64,000 nucleotides of DNA, taken from Flavisphingomonas formosensis. GTDB lineage: Bacteria; Pseudomonadota; Alphaproteobacteria; Sphingomonadales; Sphingomonadaceae. The stretch spans positions 124,001 to 188,000 of the forward strand of contig NZ_WRPK01000004.1 of the NCBI RefSeq assembly GCF_009755815.1. Reading direction: 5' to 3'. This document shows, one piece after another, positions 55,699 to 63,390 of this stretch (its first letter is position 1; each line of letters starts with the position of its first letter). Under the pieces are notes generated by a model that was not told the origin of the DNA, did not search any database, and saw only the letters and a program-made list of their open reading frames with translations. The position numbers were made by a program, and so were the translations under genes.

Positions 55699-57597
55699 AT
55701 GGCTGATGAACGGCGAGCGTCCGATCGTGATCTTGGCATGGATCGGGCGATCACACGGCGGGATTTCCTCCACGATTCGGCACTGGGAGCGGCCGGCCTG
55801 GCGGCGCTGTCCGCCTTGCCGACCGGCGCGGCCGCCTCGCAAGCCGATGACTATCCGCCGATGCGGACCGGCATGCGCGGCTCGCATCCCGGTTCGTTCG
55901 AAAATGCGCATGCGCTGCGCGACGGTCAGAGTTTCCCGCCGCCGCTCGACAGCGGGGAGCGCTATGATCTCATCGTCGTCGGCGGCGGCATCAGCGGCTT
56001 GTCGGCCGCCTATTTCTTCCGACAGGCCAAGCCCGATGCCCGTATCCTGATCCTCGACAACCACGATGATTTCGGCGGCCATGCCAAGCGCAACGAATTC
56101 CATCTCGGCGGCCGGCTCAACCTGCTCAACGGCGGCACGCTCGGCATCGACAGTCCGCGCCCCTACAGTCGCGTTGCCGATGGGCTGATCCGCAAGATCG
56201 GGATCGATCCGGACGGAATGAAATCGATCGAGAAGGAAGATTTTTACGGAAGCCGCGGAATGGGCCGCGGCCTATTCTTCGATCGCGAGAATTTCGGGAC
56301 CGACGCGTTCGTGGGCGGCGTCGGCGACGGCAATTGGGCCGCCGTGCTGAAGGCGGCGCCGATCGCGCCAGCCATCCGCGCGGACATCGCCCGCATCGAG
56401 GATGGCGAGACCGATTATATGCCGGGCCTTTCTTCCGCCGAGAAGAAGGAACGGCTGTCGCGGATGAGCTATGCCGACTATCTGACCAAGATCGCAAAGA
56501 TCGATCCCGCGACCTTGCCCTTCTATCAACCGCGCTCGCACGGCTGGTGGGGCGTCGGCATCGATGCCGTCACCGCGCTCGATTGCTGGGCGATGAAATT
56601 CTCCGGCTTTCAGGGCCTCAAGCTCGATCCGGGCGGAATCCCGCGCATGGGTTACACGCCGCGGGGTTACGCCGACACCGGCGGATCCTACACGCTGCAT
56701 TTTCCGGATGGTAACGCGACGATCGCGCGACTGCTGGTGCGCGCGTTGATCCCGGAGGCGATGCCGGGCCATTCGGCGCCCGATTGCGTCACGGCGCGGG
56801 CCGATTATGCGCGGCTCGATCGGCCAGGCCAGCAGGTCCGCATCCGGCTGAGCAGCGTCGTGCTCAAGGCGCGCAATCTTGGCGATCCGGCAAGCGCGAA
56901 GGAGGTGGAGATCACCTATATCAGCGCGGGCAAGCTCAAGACGGTACGCGCGGGGCAGTGCGTTCTGGCTGGCTATAATATGATGATTCCCTATCTTGTT
57001 CCGGAACTGCCAGAGCCTCAGAAGGCCGCGCTGCACGGGCTCGTCAAATGCCCGCTCGTCTACACCAGCGTCGCGCTCGCCAACTGGCATGCGTTCGACA
57101 GGCTCAAAGTCTCCAATGTCTGGTCGCCCGGCTGCTATTTCAGTTCCTTCGGACTCAACGACACGGTCGACGTCGGCGATTATAAGAGTCCGCGTTCACC
57201 CGACGAGCCGATCCTGATTCGTCTGGAGCGCGTGCCCTGCTCGCCCGGCCTGCCGGAATATGAGCAGAACAAGGTCGGCCGTATGGAGTTGCTCGAAACG
57301 CCCTTTTCCACGTTCGAGCGCAATTTGCGCGATCAGCTCGGCCGGGCCTTGTCGGGTGGCGGATTCGATCCGGCGCGGGATATTGCGGCGATCACGGTCA
57401 ACCGCTGGCCACATGGCTATGCGCCGGAATATAATCCCCTGTGGGAGGAAGAATTGCCGCCGGAAAAACAGCCGCAGATCATAGCGAGGCAGCGCTTCGG
57501 CCGCATCGCCATCGCCAATTCGGATTCGGGTGCTGCCGCCTATACGGACAGCGCGATCGATCAGGCGCATCGGGCCATAGGTGAGTTGCTGGCTTGA
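55699..57597 (+). CDS. spdH: Spermidine dehydrogenase-like flavoprotein, Tat-exported
   Basis: A 632-residue FAD amine oxidoreductase resembling SpdH, which cleaves spermidine. A twin-arginine signal is near the N terminus (GMDRAITRRDFLHDSALGAA), so it is folded in the cytoplasm and exported. The FAD site is YDLIVVGGGISGLSAAYFFR, followed by ILILDNHDDFGGHAKRNEFH. The C-terminal half includes ITVNRWPHGYAPEYNPLWEE. The ATG at 55699 follows GGAG; the frame is open 14 codons earlier from a TTG. A GntR gene overlaps its end. Substrate assignment rests on family resemblance and polyamine-type neighbours. Confidence 0.8.
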   Translation: MADERRASDRDLGMDRAITRRDFLHDSALGAAGLAALSALPTGAAASQADDYPPMRTGMRGSHPGSFENAHALRDGQSFPPPLDSGERYDLIVVGGGISGLSAAYFFRQAKPDARILILDNHDDFGGHAKRNEFHLGGRLNLLNGGTLGIDSPRPYSRVADGLIRKIGIDPDGMKSIEKEDFYGSRGMGRGLFFDRENFGTDAFVGGVGDGNWAAVLKAAPIAPAIRADIARIEDGETDYMPGLSSAEKKERLSRMSYADYLTKIAKIDPATLPFYQPRSHGWWGVGIDAVTALDCWAMKFSGFQGLKLDPGGIPRMGYTPRGYADTGGSYTLHFPDGNATIARLLVRALIPEAMPGHSAPDCVTARADYARLDRPGQQVRIRLSSVVLKARNLGDPASAKEVEITYISAGKLKTVRAGQCVLAGYNMMIPYLVPELPEPQKAALHGLVKCPLVYTSVALANWHAFDRLKVSNVWSPGCYFSSFGLNDTVDVGDYKSPRSPDEPILIRLERVPCSPGLPEYEQNKVGRMELLETPFSTFERNLRDQLGRALSGGGFDPARDIAAITVNRWPHGYAPEYNPLWEEELPPEKQPQIIARQRFGRIAIANSDSGAAAYTDSAIDQAHRAIGELLA

Positions 57598-58247
57598 GCA
57601 AACCCGAGGAGACCGAAGATACGCTGCGCGCCGGCGTCTATGAGGAACTGCGTCAGCGGCTGATTGCCGGGCGGATCGCGCCCGGCATCGGCCTTTCCAC
57701 CCGGGGCATCGCGCAGCAGCTCGGCGTAAGCCAGATGCCGGTGCGCGACGCGCTGAGCCGGCTTGCCGCCGAAGGCGCGGTCGAGATCCGTTCGAAGCGC
57801 AAGATCGCGGTGCCGGTGATGACGGCCGAGCGGCTGGACGAGGTGATGCGCTGCCGCAAGCTGATCGAGCCGGAGGCGGCGGCGCAGGCGCTGCCTTTTA
57901 TCGGCCCGCCGCTGCTCAAGCAGCTCAAGGCGGTCGACGCCGCCCTGGATGCCGCGCTGCTGCGCGGCGACGTGGTCGCTTATATGGAGGCCAATGCCCG
58001 TTTCCATTTCATGATCTATCGCGCGTCTGGAAAGACGATCCTGCCGCGAATGATCGAGACCTTATGGCTGCAGTTCGGTCCGCTGATGCGCGTCGTTTAT
58101 GGCCGCGTGGGCACCGCCAAGCTCGTGGATCAGCATCATGTCGCGCTGGACGCCATCGCCCGCGGCGACGAAGAGGCGCTGCGGCAGGCGATCACCGCGG
58201 ATATCGAAGATGGCATGGCCCTGATCGCGATAGAGGCGGCGGGCTGA
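57594..58247 (+). CDS. GntR-family FCD-domain regulator, putative polyamine-locus repressor
   Basis: A 217-residue regulator. The winged helix (about 10-75) reads STRGIAQQLGVSQMPVRDAL then SRLAAEGAVEIRSKRKIAVP. The C-terminal all-helical FCD ligand domain (about 85-210) has the usual Asp/His metal-type residues (FHFMIYRASGKTILPRMIET; DQHHVALDAIARGDEEALR). FCD regulators respond to small acids. TTG at 57594 overlaps the spdH stop (TTGA). I infer that it binds the TGTGATCACA palindromes in this locus. Confidence 0.88.
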   Translation: MSKPEETEDTLRAGVYEELRQRLIAGRIAPGIGLSTRGIAQQLGVSQMPVRDALSRLAAEGAVEIRSKRKIAVPVMTAERLDEVMRCRKLIEPEAAAQALPFIGPPLLKQLKAVDAALDAALLRGDVVAYMEANARFHFMIYRASGKTILPRMIETLWLQFGPLMRVVYGRVGTAKLVDQHHVALDAIARGDEEALRQAITADIEDGMALIAIEAAG

Positions 58248-58255
58248 GGGGTTTT

Positions 58256-58283
58256 CGTCACGCTGAACTCGTTTCGGCATGAC
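58256..58283. repeat. Short palindrome between convergent genes
   Basis: CGTCACGC (58256-58263) and GCATGACG (58276-58283) pair in 7 of 8 bases around TGAACTCGTTTC. It is a short dispersed repeat type; here it lies between the ends of the GntR and PotF-like genes and may act as a two-way transcript end. Confidence 0.6.
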
Positions 58284-58306
58284 GAGGGTGTTACGTCGGC
58301 GATCGC

Positions 58307-59374
58307 TCACGCTGCCCGGACGCGCGTGATGATCTCTTCATATTGTCGAGAGATCGCCTCGCCGGCATATTTGGCATATTCGCATTTCGCGAGAATTGGC
58401 TGCGGCGGAAAGATCACGGGATTGTCGCGGTAGGTGGCCGGCATCAGCGCTTTTGCCGCGGCGTTGGGCGTCGGATATTGGATGGTCTGCGAAATCTCCG
58501 CGCCGGCCTTGGCGTCGAGCAGATAGTTGATGAATTCATGCGCGAGGTCGGGGCTGGGCGCACCCTTCGGGATACAGAGGCAATCCGACGAAATCTGGCT
58601 CCCCTGGCGTGGGACGACGAAGTTGAGGTCAGGATCCTCGCGCATTACCTGCGCGATATCTCCGTTATATTCGATGACGATGTCGACATCGCCGGCCAGC
58701 AGCAGATCCTGCCCGTTGTCGTCATGGAAGGCTTTGACATAGGGTTTCTGCTTGATCAGCAACTCCTCGGCCTTCCGGAAGGCGGCAGGATCGCTGGTGT
58801 CCATCGGATAGCCGAGATATTTGAACACCAGCCGGCACAGGTCGCCTGCTTCGGAAAGCAAAGCGATCCGATCCTTGTACATGGGCGAATCGAACACCCA
58901 TTTCCAGTCATCCGGCACGCCCTGTACCTTGGACTTGCGATAGCCGATGCCGAGCACCAGCCAGGTGTAGGGCATGGATAGGCGGCGGCCGGGATCGAAG
59001 GCGACGTCCTGGAACTCCGGTGCGATATTCTTGAAATTCGGGATCTTGGCGTGATCGAGTGGCATCAACATGCCCGCGGCGCCCATGCGCTGCACGAAAT
59101 CGTTGGTCGGCACGATCACGTCATAGCCCTGGTTGCCGCCGCGCAGCTTGGCGAACAGCTCGTCATTGTTCGCGAACAGGCTCATGTTCACGTCGATGCC
59201 ACTCGCAGCCTGGAAGTCCTTGAGCGTGGTCTTCCCGATATAGGTGTCCCAGTTATAGAAGTTGATCTTCTTGCCCGAGCCCTTGTGACAGCCCGACAGG
59301 CCGAAGCTCAATCCCACCGCTGCCGTGCCGAGCCCCGCCAGGAAACCTCGGCGCGTGGGAAGAGGGAAAGGCAT
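58307..59374 (-). CDS. PotF/PotD-like polyamine-binding lipoprotein
   Basis: A 355-residue periplasmic substrate-binding protein of the spermidine/putrescine type. Signal: PTRRGFLAGLGTAAVGLSFG followed by SGC, a lipobox preceded by twin arginines. The mature start INFYNWDTYIGKTTLKDFQA is the PotD/PotF pattern, with YDVIVPTNDFVQRMGAAGML, MPYTWLVLGIGYRKSK and IVIEYNGDIAQVM further on. The ATG at 59374 has AGAGGAA upstream. No ABC permease or ATPase is in the window, so it works with parts encoded elsewhere or as a soluble or tethered receptor. It is divergent from the puuB-like gene. Confidence 0.87.
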   Translation of the reverse strand: MPFPLPTRRGFLAGLGTAAVGLSFGLSGCHKGSGKKINFYNWDTYIGKTTLKDFQAASGIDVNMSLFANNDELFAKLRGGNQGYDVIVPTNDFVQRMGAAGMLMPLDHAKIPNFKNIAPEFQDVAFDPGRRLSMPYTWLVLGIGYRKSKVQGVPDDWKWVFDSPMYKDRIALLSEAGDLCRLVFKYLGYPMDTSDPAAFRKAEELLIKQKPYVKAFHDDNGQDLLLAGDVDIVIEYNGDIAQVMREDPDLNFVVPRQGSQISSDCLCIPKGAPSPDLAHEFINYLLDAKAGAEISQTIQYPTPNAAAKALMPATYRDNPVIFPPQPILAKCEYAKYAGEAISRQYEEIITRVRAA

Positions 59375-59407
59375 CGGCGGTTCCTCTATCAATGTTGCGG
59401 TGCGGGC

Positions 59408-59474
59408 AGGCTATGGTGCGCTGCGGTTCCGGTCAACATTGACGCGCTCGAAAATTGGCGTAGCTGTGATCACA
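59408..59474. promoter_or_regulatory. Back-to-back promoters and TGTGATCACA operator
   Basis: Minus-strand TTGACC/TAGCCT (59431-59436 and 59408-59413, 17 bases apart) drives the PotF-like gene. Plus-strand TTGACG (59439-59444) drives the oxidase. The two -35 boxes lie two bases apart as GGTCAACATTGACG. The perfect palindrome TGTGATCACA (59465-59474) overlaps the plus -10 region and touches the ATG of the oxidase, so that gene may be leaderless. Confidence 0.6.
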
Positions 59475-60773
59475 ATGACACGATCATCCGCTTTCGATCC
59501 GGCTTTTCCGTCGAGTTGGTATGCGGCTACCCGCAACGAGGACGTCGTCCTGCCGCCGCTGGAGGGCAGTCACGAGGCTGAGGTCGCGATCGTCGGCGGC
59601 GGCTACACCGGCGTTTCCGCGGCGCTTCATCTGGCCCGCGCCGGCAGGCAAGTCGTCCTGCTGGAGGCTGCGCGCATCGGCTGGGGCGCATCGGGGCGCA
59701 ATGGCGGCCAGGTGCATGTCGGCATGCGGCGGGAACAGGAATGGCTTGAGGCGAAGCTCGGTCCCGATGCCGCGCGGCAGCTCTGGGCGATCGGCCTCGA
59801 CGCGCGCGAGCATCTGGATTGGGCGATCCGCGAATATGGCATCGCCTGCGATCTCACCCCGGGCCTGCTGCATGTCGATCACAAGCAGCGTTACGTCCCG
59901 CATACCCGCAGGACGGTCGATCATCTGCGCGAGGCTTATGGCTATGAGCATGTCCGCTTCGTCGAACGGGACGAGCTTGGCGCTATGCTGGGCGGCGGCA
60001 ACTATCATGGCGGCATGCTCGACATGCGGGGCGGCCATCTTCACGCGCTCAATTGGGCGCTCGGCCTCGCCCGGGCGGCGCGGCAGGAAGGCGCGCTGCT
60101 GGCAGAAGAGAGCTCCGTCACAGCGATAGAGCATATCGGCGACGGCTGGCGCCTGCGCACCGATCGGGGCGAGGTGCGTGCCGGCCGCGTGATCGTCGCC
60201 GCCAACGGCTATCTGCGCGGTCTCGTGCCGGAAATCGAGGCACGGGTGATGCCGATCAACAATTTCGTCGCCGTGACGCAGCCGCTTGGCCGAGAGCGTG
60301 CCGAAAGCCTGATCCGTGGAGGCTATGCCGTCTCCGATTCGCGGTTCGTGGTCTATTATTTCCGGATCACGCCCGACCAGCGGCTGCTCTTCGGCGGCGG
60401 CGAGAATTATTCCTACAGCTTTCCCGGTGACATTGCCGGCTTCGTCCGCCGCCATATGCTGGGCATCTATCCCGGCCTCGCCGACGTCGGCATCGACTAT
60501 GCCTGGGGCGGCACGCTCGCGGTCACGCCGCATCGGTTGCCCTATGTTCGCGAGCTACGGCCGGGCCTTTATGGAATCGGCGGTTTTTCGGGGCTGGGCG
60601 TTCTGCTGGCGCCCTATTTCGGCAAGCTCGTCGCCGATGCGATCACCGGCGGCAGCCCCGCCTTCGATGCTTTGACGCGGCTTCCCGTACCGTCCTTTCC
60701 CGGCGGCCGGTTGCTGCGCTGGCCCACGCTGGTGGCGGCCATGTCCTTTTACGCGCTACGCGATCGGCTGTGA
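59475..60773 (+). CDS. puuB: PuuB-like FAD-dependent amine oxidoreductase
   Basis: A 432-residue flavin oxidoreductase of the DAO/gamma-glutamylputrescine oxidase group. FAD-binding EVAIVGGGYTGVSAALHLAR is at about 38-57, then ARIGWGASGRNGGQVHVGMR, typical of PuuB. MPINNFVAVTQPLGRERAE and GGTLAVTPHRLPYVRELRPG follow in the second half. It oxidises a primary or secondary amine to an aldehyde. The ATG at 59475 directly follows the TGTGATCACA palindrome. The puuA (glutamylation) gene is not in the window, so direct polyamine or diamine oxidation is also possible. Confidence 0.85.
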   Translation: MTRSSAFDPAFPSSWYAATRNEDVVLPPLEGSHEAEVAIVGGGYTGVSAALHLARAGRQVVLLEAARIGWGASGRNGGQVHVGMRREQEWLEAKLGPDAARQLWAIGLDAREHLDWAIREYGIACDLTPGLLHVDHKQRYVPHTRRTVDHLREAYGYEHVRFVERDELGAMLGGGNYHGGMLDMRGGHLHALNWALGLARAARQEGALLAEESSVTAIEHIGDGWRLRTDRGEVRAGRVIVAANGYLRGLVPEIEARVMPINNFVAVTQPLGRERAESLIRGGYAVSDSRFVVYYFRITPDQRLLFGGGENYSYSFPGDIAGFVRRHMLGIYPGLADVGIDYAWGGTLAVTPHRLPYVRELRPGLYGIGGFSGLGVLLAPYFGKLVADAITGGSPAFDALTRLPVPSFPGGRLLRWPTLVAAMSFYALRDRL

Positions 60774-60778
60774 TCGCA
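60769..60778. promoter_or_regulatory. Second TGTGATC site upstream of the TonB receptor
   Basis: TGTGATCGCA (9 of 10 match) spans the stop of the oxidase gene. Its centre is 85 bases, about eight helical turns, from the perfect site at 60854, a spacing that would allow looping. It could also be chance, since it overlaps a stop codon. Confidence 0.3.
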
Positions 60779-60834
60779 AGGTGTTGCTGCGTCGCCGCGG
60801 TGCGGCCTATTCGCTCGGCATCGGGTGCAAAGCG

Positions 60835-60864
60835 TTGACTTTGGCAGCCAGACTGTGATCACAT
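60835..60864 (+). promoter_or_regulatory. Promoter and TGTGATCACA operator of the TonB receptor
   Basis: TTGACT (60835-60840) followed at 18 bases by TCACAT (60859-60864). The perfect palindrome TGTGATCACA (60854-60863) overlaps the -10 box, the position of a repressor site. Confidence 0.55.
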
Positions 60865-60931
60865 AAGCCCAGGCGCGAGAGACGTCGAACGGGAGAGGCG
60901 TCGTCGATCGGCTGCGAGAAGGGGATATCGC

Positions 60932-63349
60932 ATGTTCTTGCCGCGTCACCTTGCCCATAGCTTGCTTGCTTCCGCCGCTCTGTTCGCCCTGCCTGCGCAG
61001 GCGCAGCAAGTCGCTGCCGCCGCTCCGAACACGACCGATCAAAGCGAGATCGTCGTCACCGCCACGCGCCAGGAGCAGGTGCTCTCGCGCGTGCCGATCA
61101 GCGTCAGCGCCTTCAATCAGAAGACGCTCGATTCGAAAGGCGTGAAGACCCTGGCTGACGTGGCTCGCTTCACGCCCGGCATCCAAGTCACGAGCGGCAG
61201 CAATCAGATCGCGATCCGCGGCATCTCGTCCAATGCCGGCGCGGGAACGACAGGCATCTATATCGACGATACGCCCATTCAGATCCGCAATCTCGGCTTT
61301 AATTCGGATGACAGCCAGCCCGCCATTTTCGATCTGGAGCGGGTCGAGGTGCTGCGTGGGCCGCAGGGCACGCTGTTCGGCGCCGGATCCGAAGGCGGCA
61401 CGGTGCGCTACATCACGCCGCAGCCCGGCCTGGACAAATATACCGCCTACGCCCGCACCGAGTTGTCCACGACCCAGCATGGCGGGGTCAGCTATGAGGG
61501 CGGCATCGCGTTCGGCGGACCGATCGTCCAGGACAAGCTCGGCTTCCGGGTCAGCGCCTGGCATCGGCGCGATTCCGGATGGATCGACAAGACCGACTAT
61601 TATGGCAACGTCCTCAAGAAGAATACCAACAGCGACGATGTGACGGTGCTGCGCGGCGCCTTGACCTGGCAGCCGACGGACGGCCTCAAGATCACGCCCT
61701 CCATCCATTATCAGCGGCGCCTCTCGCGCGACGACGATTATTATGTCGAGGGCCTGTCCAATCCGGGCAAGGGTGTCTTCAAGGATTCCAGCCCGGAATA
61801 TCGCCGCAACCCCGATCGCTTCGTCCTGCCCGTGCTGAAGGTGGATTATGCTTTCGGCGGCGTCCAGTTCATCAGTAACACCAGCTATTTCAAGCGCCGC
61901 AACATCTCCGGCTACGACGGCACTGTCTATAATCTTTCTTATTACCAGACATTGCCGATCGATCCGACTTGCGTCGATCCAGACGATCCTGCCTTGCCCC
62001 GCTGCACACGGCCCGCGCAGCAGCTTCTCCCGAACGGGATCAATCCGGACGTCGCTTATTATCTTGCACCGAGCAAGGTGACGAACACGCAGCGCATCTT
62101 CACCCAGGAGGCGCGCCTGCAATCGACCAATCCAAACGCGCCCATCACCTGGGTCGCGGGCCTCTTCTATCAGAAACAGCGCCAGATGAGTCGCGAGGAA
62201 CTGGTCGATCCGCTGGGCAACAAGCTGTTCGAGCAGCTTTTCGGTCAGTCGCTGGAGGATTATTTTGGCGCGGCGGCCGAGAATGACGGCCCGATCCCGC
62301 TCTACAACGGTATCGACAGCTATATCAATCAGTCGGTCGCGCATGAGAAGCAGATCGCGATTTTCGCCGACATCACCTGGCACATCACGGAACGGCTGAG
62401 CGTGACAGCAGGCGGGCGTTACGCCAAGGTCGACTATAAATTCAGCAATTTCGCGGACGGTCCGCAAAATTACGGCTATACGAGCGCGTCCGGCAAAACC
62501 AGCGAGAAGCCGTTCACGCCCAAGGCGAACATCTCCTTCCAGATCGATCGCGATAATCTTCTCTATTTCACCTATTCCAAGGGTTTCCGTCCAGGCGGTG
62601 CAAATGCGCCGATTCCCTATGATGCGTGTTCAGATGATTTCGATAACCTCGGTATCACCGCCGCGCCTTCATCGTTCAAATCGGACACGGTTAACAGCTT
62701 CGAGCTCGGATCGAAGAACAAGCTGTTCGATCGCAAGCTTTCGCTGGAAGCCAGCGTGTTCAACATCAATTGGAGCGGGATTCAGCAGTTCGTCACGCTG
62801 AACCAATGCGCGATCCGCTATATCGACAATCTCGGCAAGGCGAGAGCGCGGGGTTTCGATCTCCAGGTCACCGCGCGGCCATTCCCCGGTATCACCTTAG
62901 ACGCCTCGCTGGGCTATACGGACGCACGCTTCACCAAGACCGCCGCCTATCAGACCGATACCTCGATCCTCGCGATCAAGGGTGACAGCCTGGGCGGCGC
63001 CCCCTGGACCGCCGCGCTCGGCATCCAATATGATTTCAAGGCATTCGGAAACGATGCTTATGTGCGCGGCGATTATCAGTTCGCCAGCAAGGAAGGCCGG
63101 ATCAAGGAACGAGATCCCGCCGCGCTTGCGAGCTATGATCCCGGCCTCGTCGCTTCCGCGGCGACCCATTTCATAAGCCTGCGCTGGGGGGCGACGGTCG
63201 GCGGTGCGGATGTCTCGCTGTTCGTCGACAATCTACTCGACAATGCACCGCTGATCGATCGCACCCACAGCGGCATCGATACGGTGCTATTCACCGACAG
63301 CACTTGGCGGCCGCGGACGTTCGGTATCACGGCCTCGTATCGGATGTGA
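60932..63349 (+). CDS. TonB-dependent outer-membrane receptor of the polyamine locus
   Basis: An 805-residue outer-membrane transporter powered through TonB. Signal peptide (ALFALPAQAQ), TonB box-like SEIVVTATRQEQVLSRVPIS, plug domain (about 45-165: RFTPGIQVTSGSNQIAIRGI, ERVEVLRGPQGTLFGAGSEG) and a beta barrel to the end (STWRPRTFGITASYRM). AGAAGGGG precedes the ATG. Position and the shared operator suggest that it imports polyamines or a polyamine-containing compound; sphingomonad receptors of this fold take up many organic substrates. No siderophore or vitamin genes are nearby. Confidence 0.9.
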   Translation: MFLPRHLAHSLLASAALFALPAQAQQVAAAAPNTTDQSEIVVTATRQEQVLSRVPISVSAFNQKTLDSKGVKTLADVARFTPGIQVTSGSNQIAIRGISSNAGAGTTGIYIDDTPIQIRNLGFNSDDSQPAIFDLERVEVLRGPQGTLFGAGSEGGTVRYITPQPGLDKYTAYARTELSTTQHGGVSYEGGIAFGGPIVQDKLGFRVSAWHRRDSGWIDKTDYYGNVLKKNTNSDDVTVLRGALTWQPTDGLKITPSIHYQRRLSRDDDYYVEGLSNPGKGVFKDSSPEYRRNPDRFVLPVLKVDYAFGGVQFISNTSYFKRRNISGYDGTVYNLSYYQTLPIDPTCVDPDDPALPRCTRPAQQLLPNGINPDVAYYLAPSKVTNTQRIFTQEARLQSTNPNAPITWVAGLFYQKQRQMSREELVDPLGNKLFEQLFGQSLEDYFGAAAENDGPIPLYNGIDSYINQSVAHEKQIAIFADITWHITERLSVTAGGRYAKVDYKFSNFADGPQNYGYTSASGKTSEKPFTPKANISFQIDRDNLLYFTYSKGFRPGGANAPIPYDACSDDFDNLGITAAPSSFKSDTVNSFELGSKNKLFDRKLSLEASVFNINWSGIQQFVTLNQCAIRYIDNLGKARARGFDLQVTARPFPGITLDASLGYTDARFTKTAAYQTDTSILAIKGDSLGGAPWTAALGIQYDFKAFGNDAYVRGDYQFASKEGRIKERDPAALASYDPGLVASAATHFISLRWGATVGGADVSLFVDNLLDNAPLIDRTHSGIDTVLFTDSTWRPRTFGITASYRM

Positions 63350-63358
63350 ACCCTGTCT

Positions 63359-63383
63359 CCCCTCTCCGTTTGCGGGAGAGGGG
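63359..63383. repeat. Palindrome CCCCTCTCC between convergent genes
   Basis: CCCCTCTCC (63359-63367) and GGAGAGGGG (63375-63383) pair perfectly around a 7-base loop, ten bases past the TonB-receptor stop and before the end of the aminotransferase gene. It has no T-run and is likely a 3'-end hairpin of the dispersed repeat type. Confidence 0.65.
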
Positions 63384-63390
63384 ATATGGA

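Noticed and set aside
59465-59474. CRP-type site
   Set aside because: TGTGATCACA has the CRP half-sites but no six-base spacer between them, so a CRP dimer would not fit; a GntR-type palindrome is more likely.
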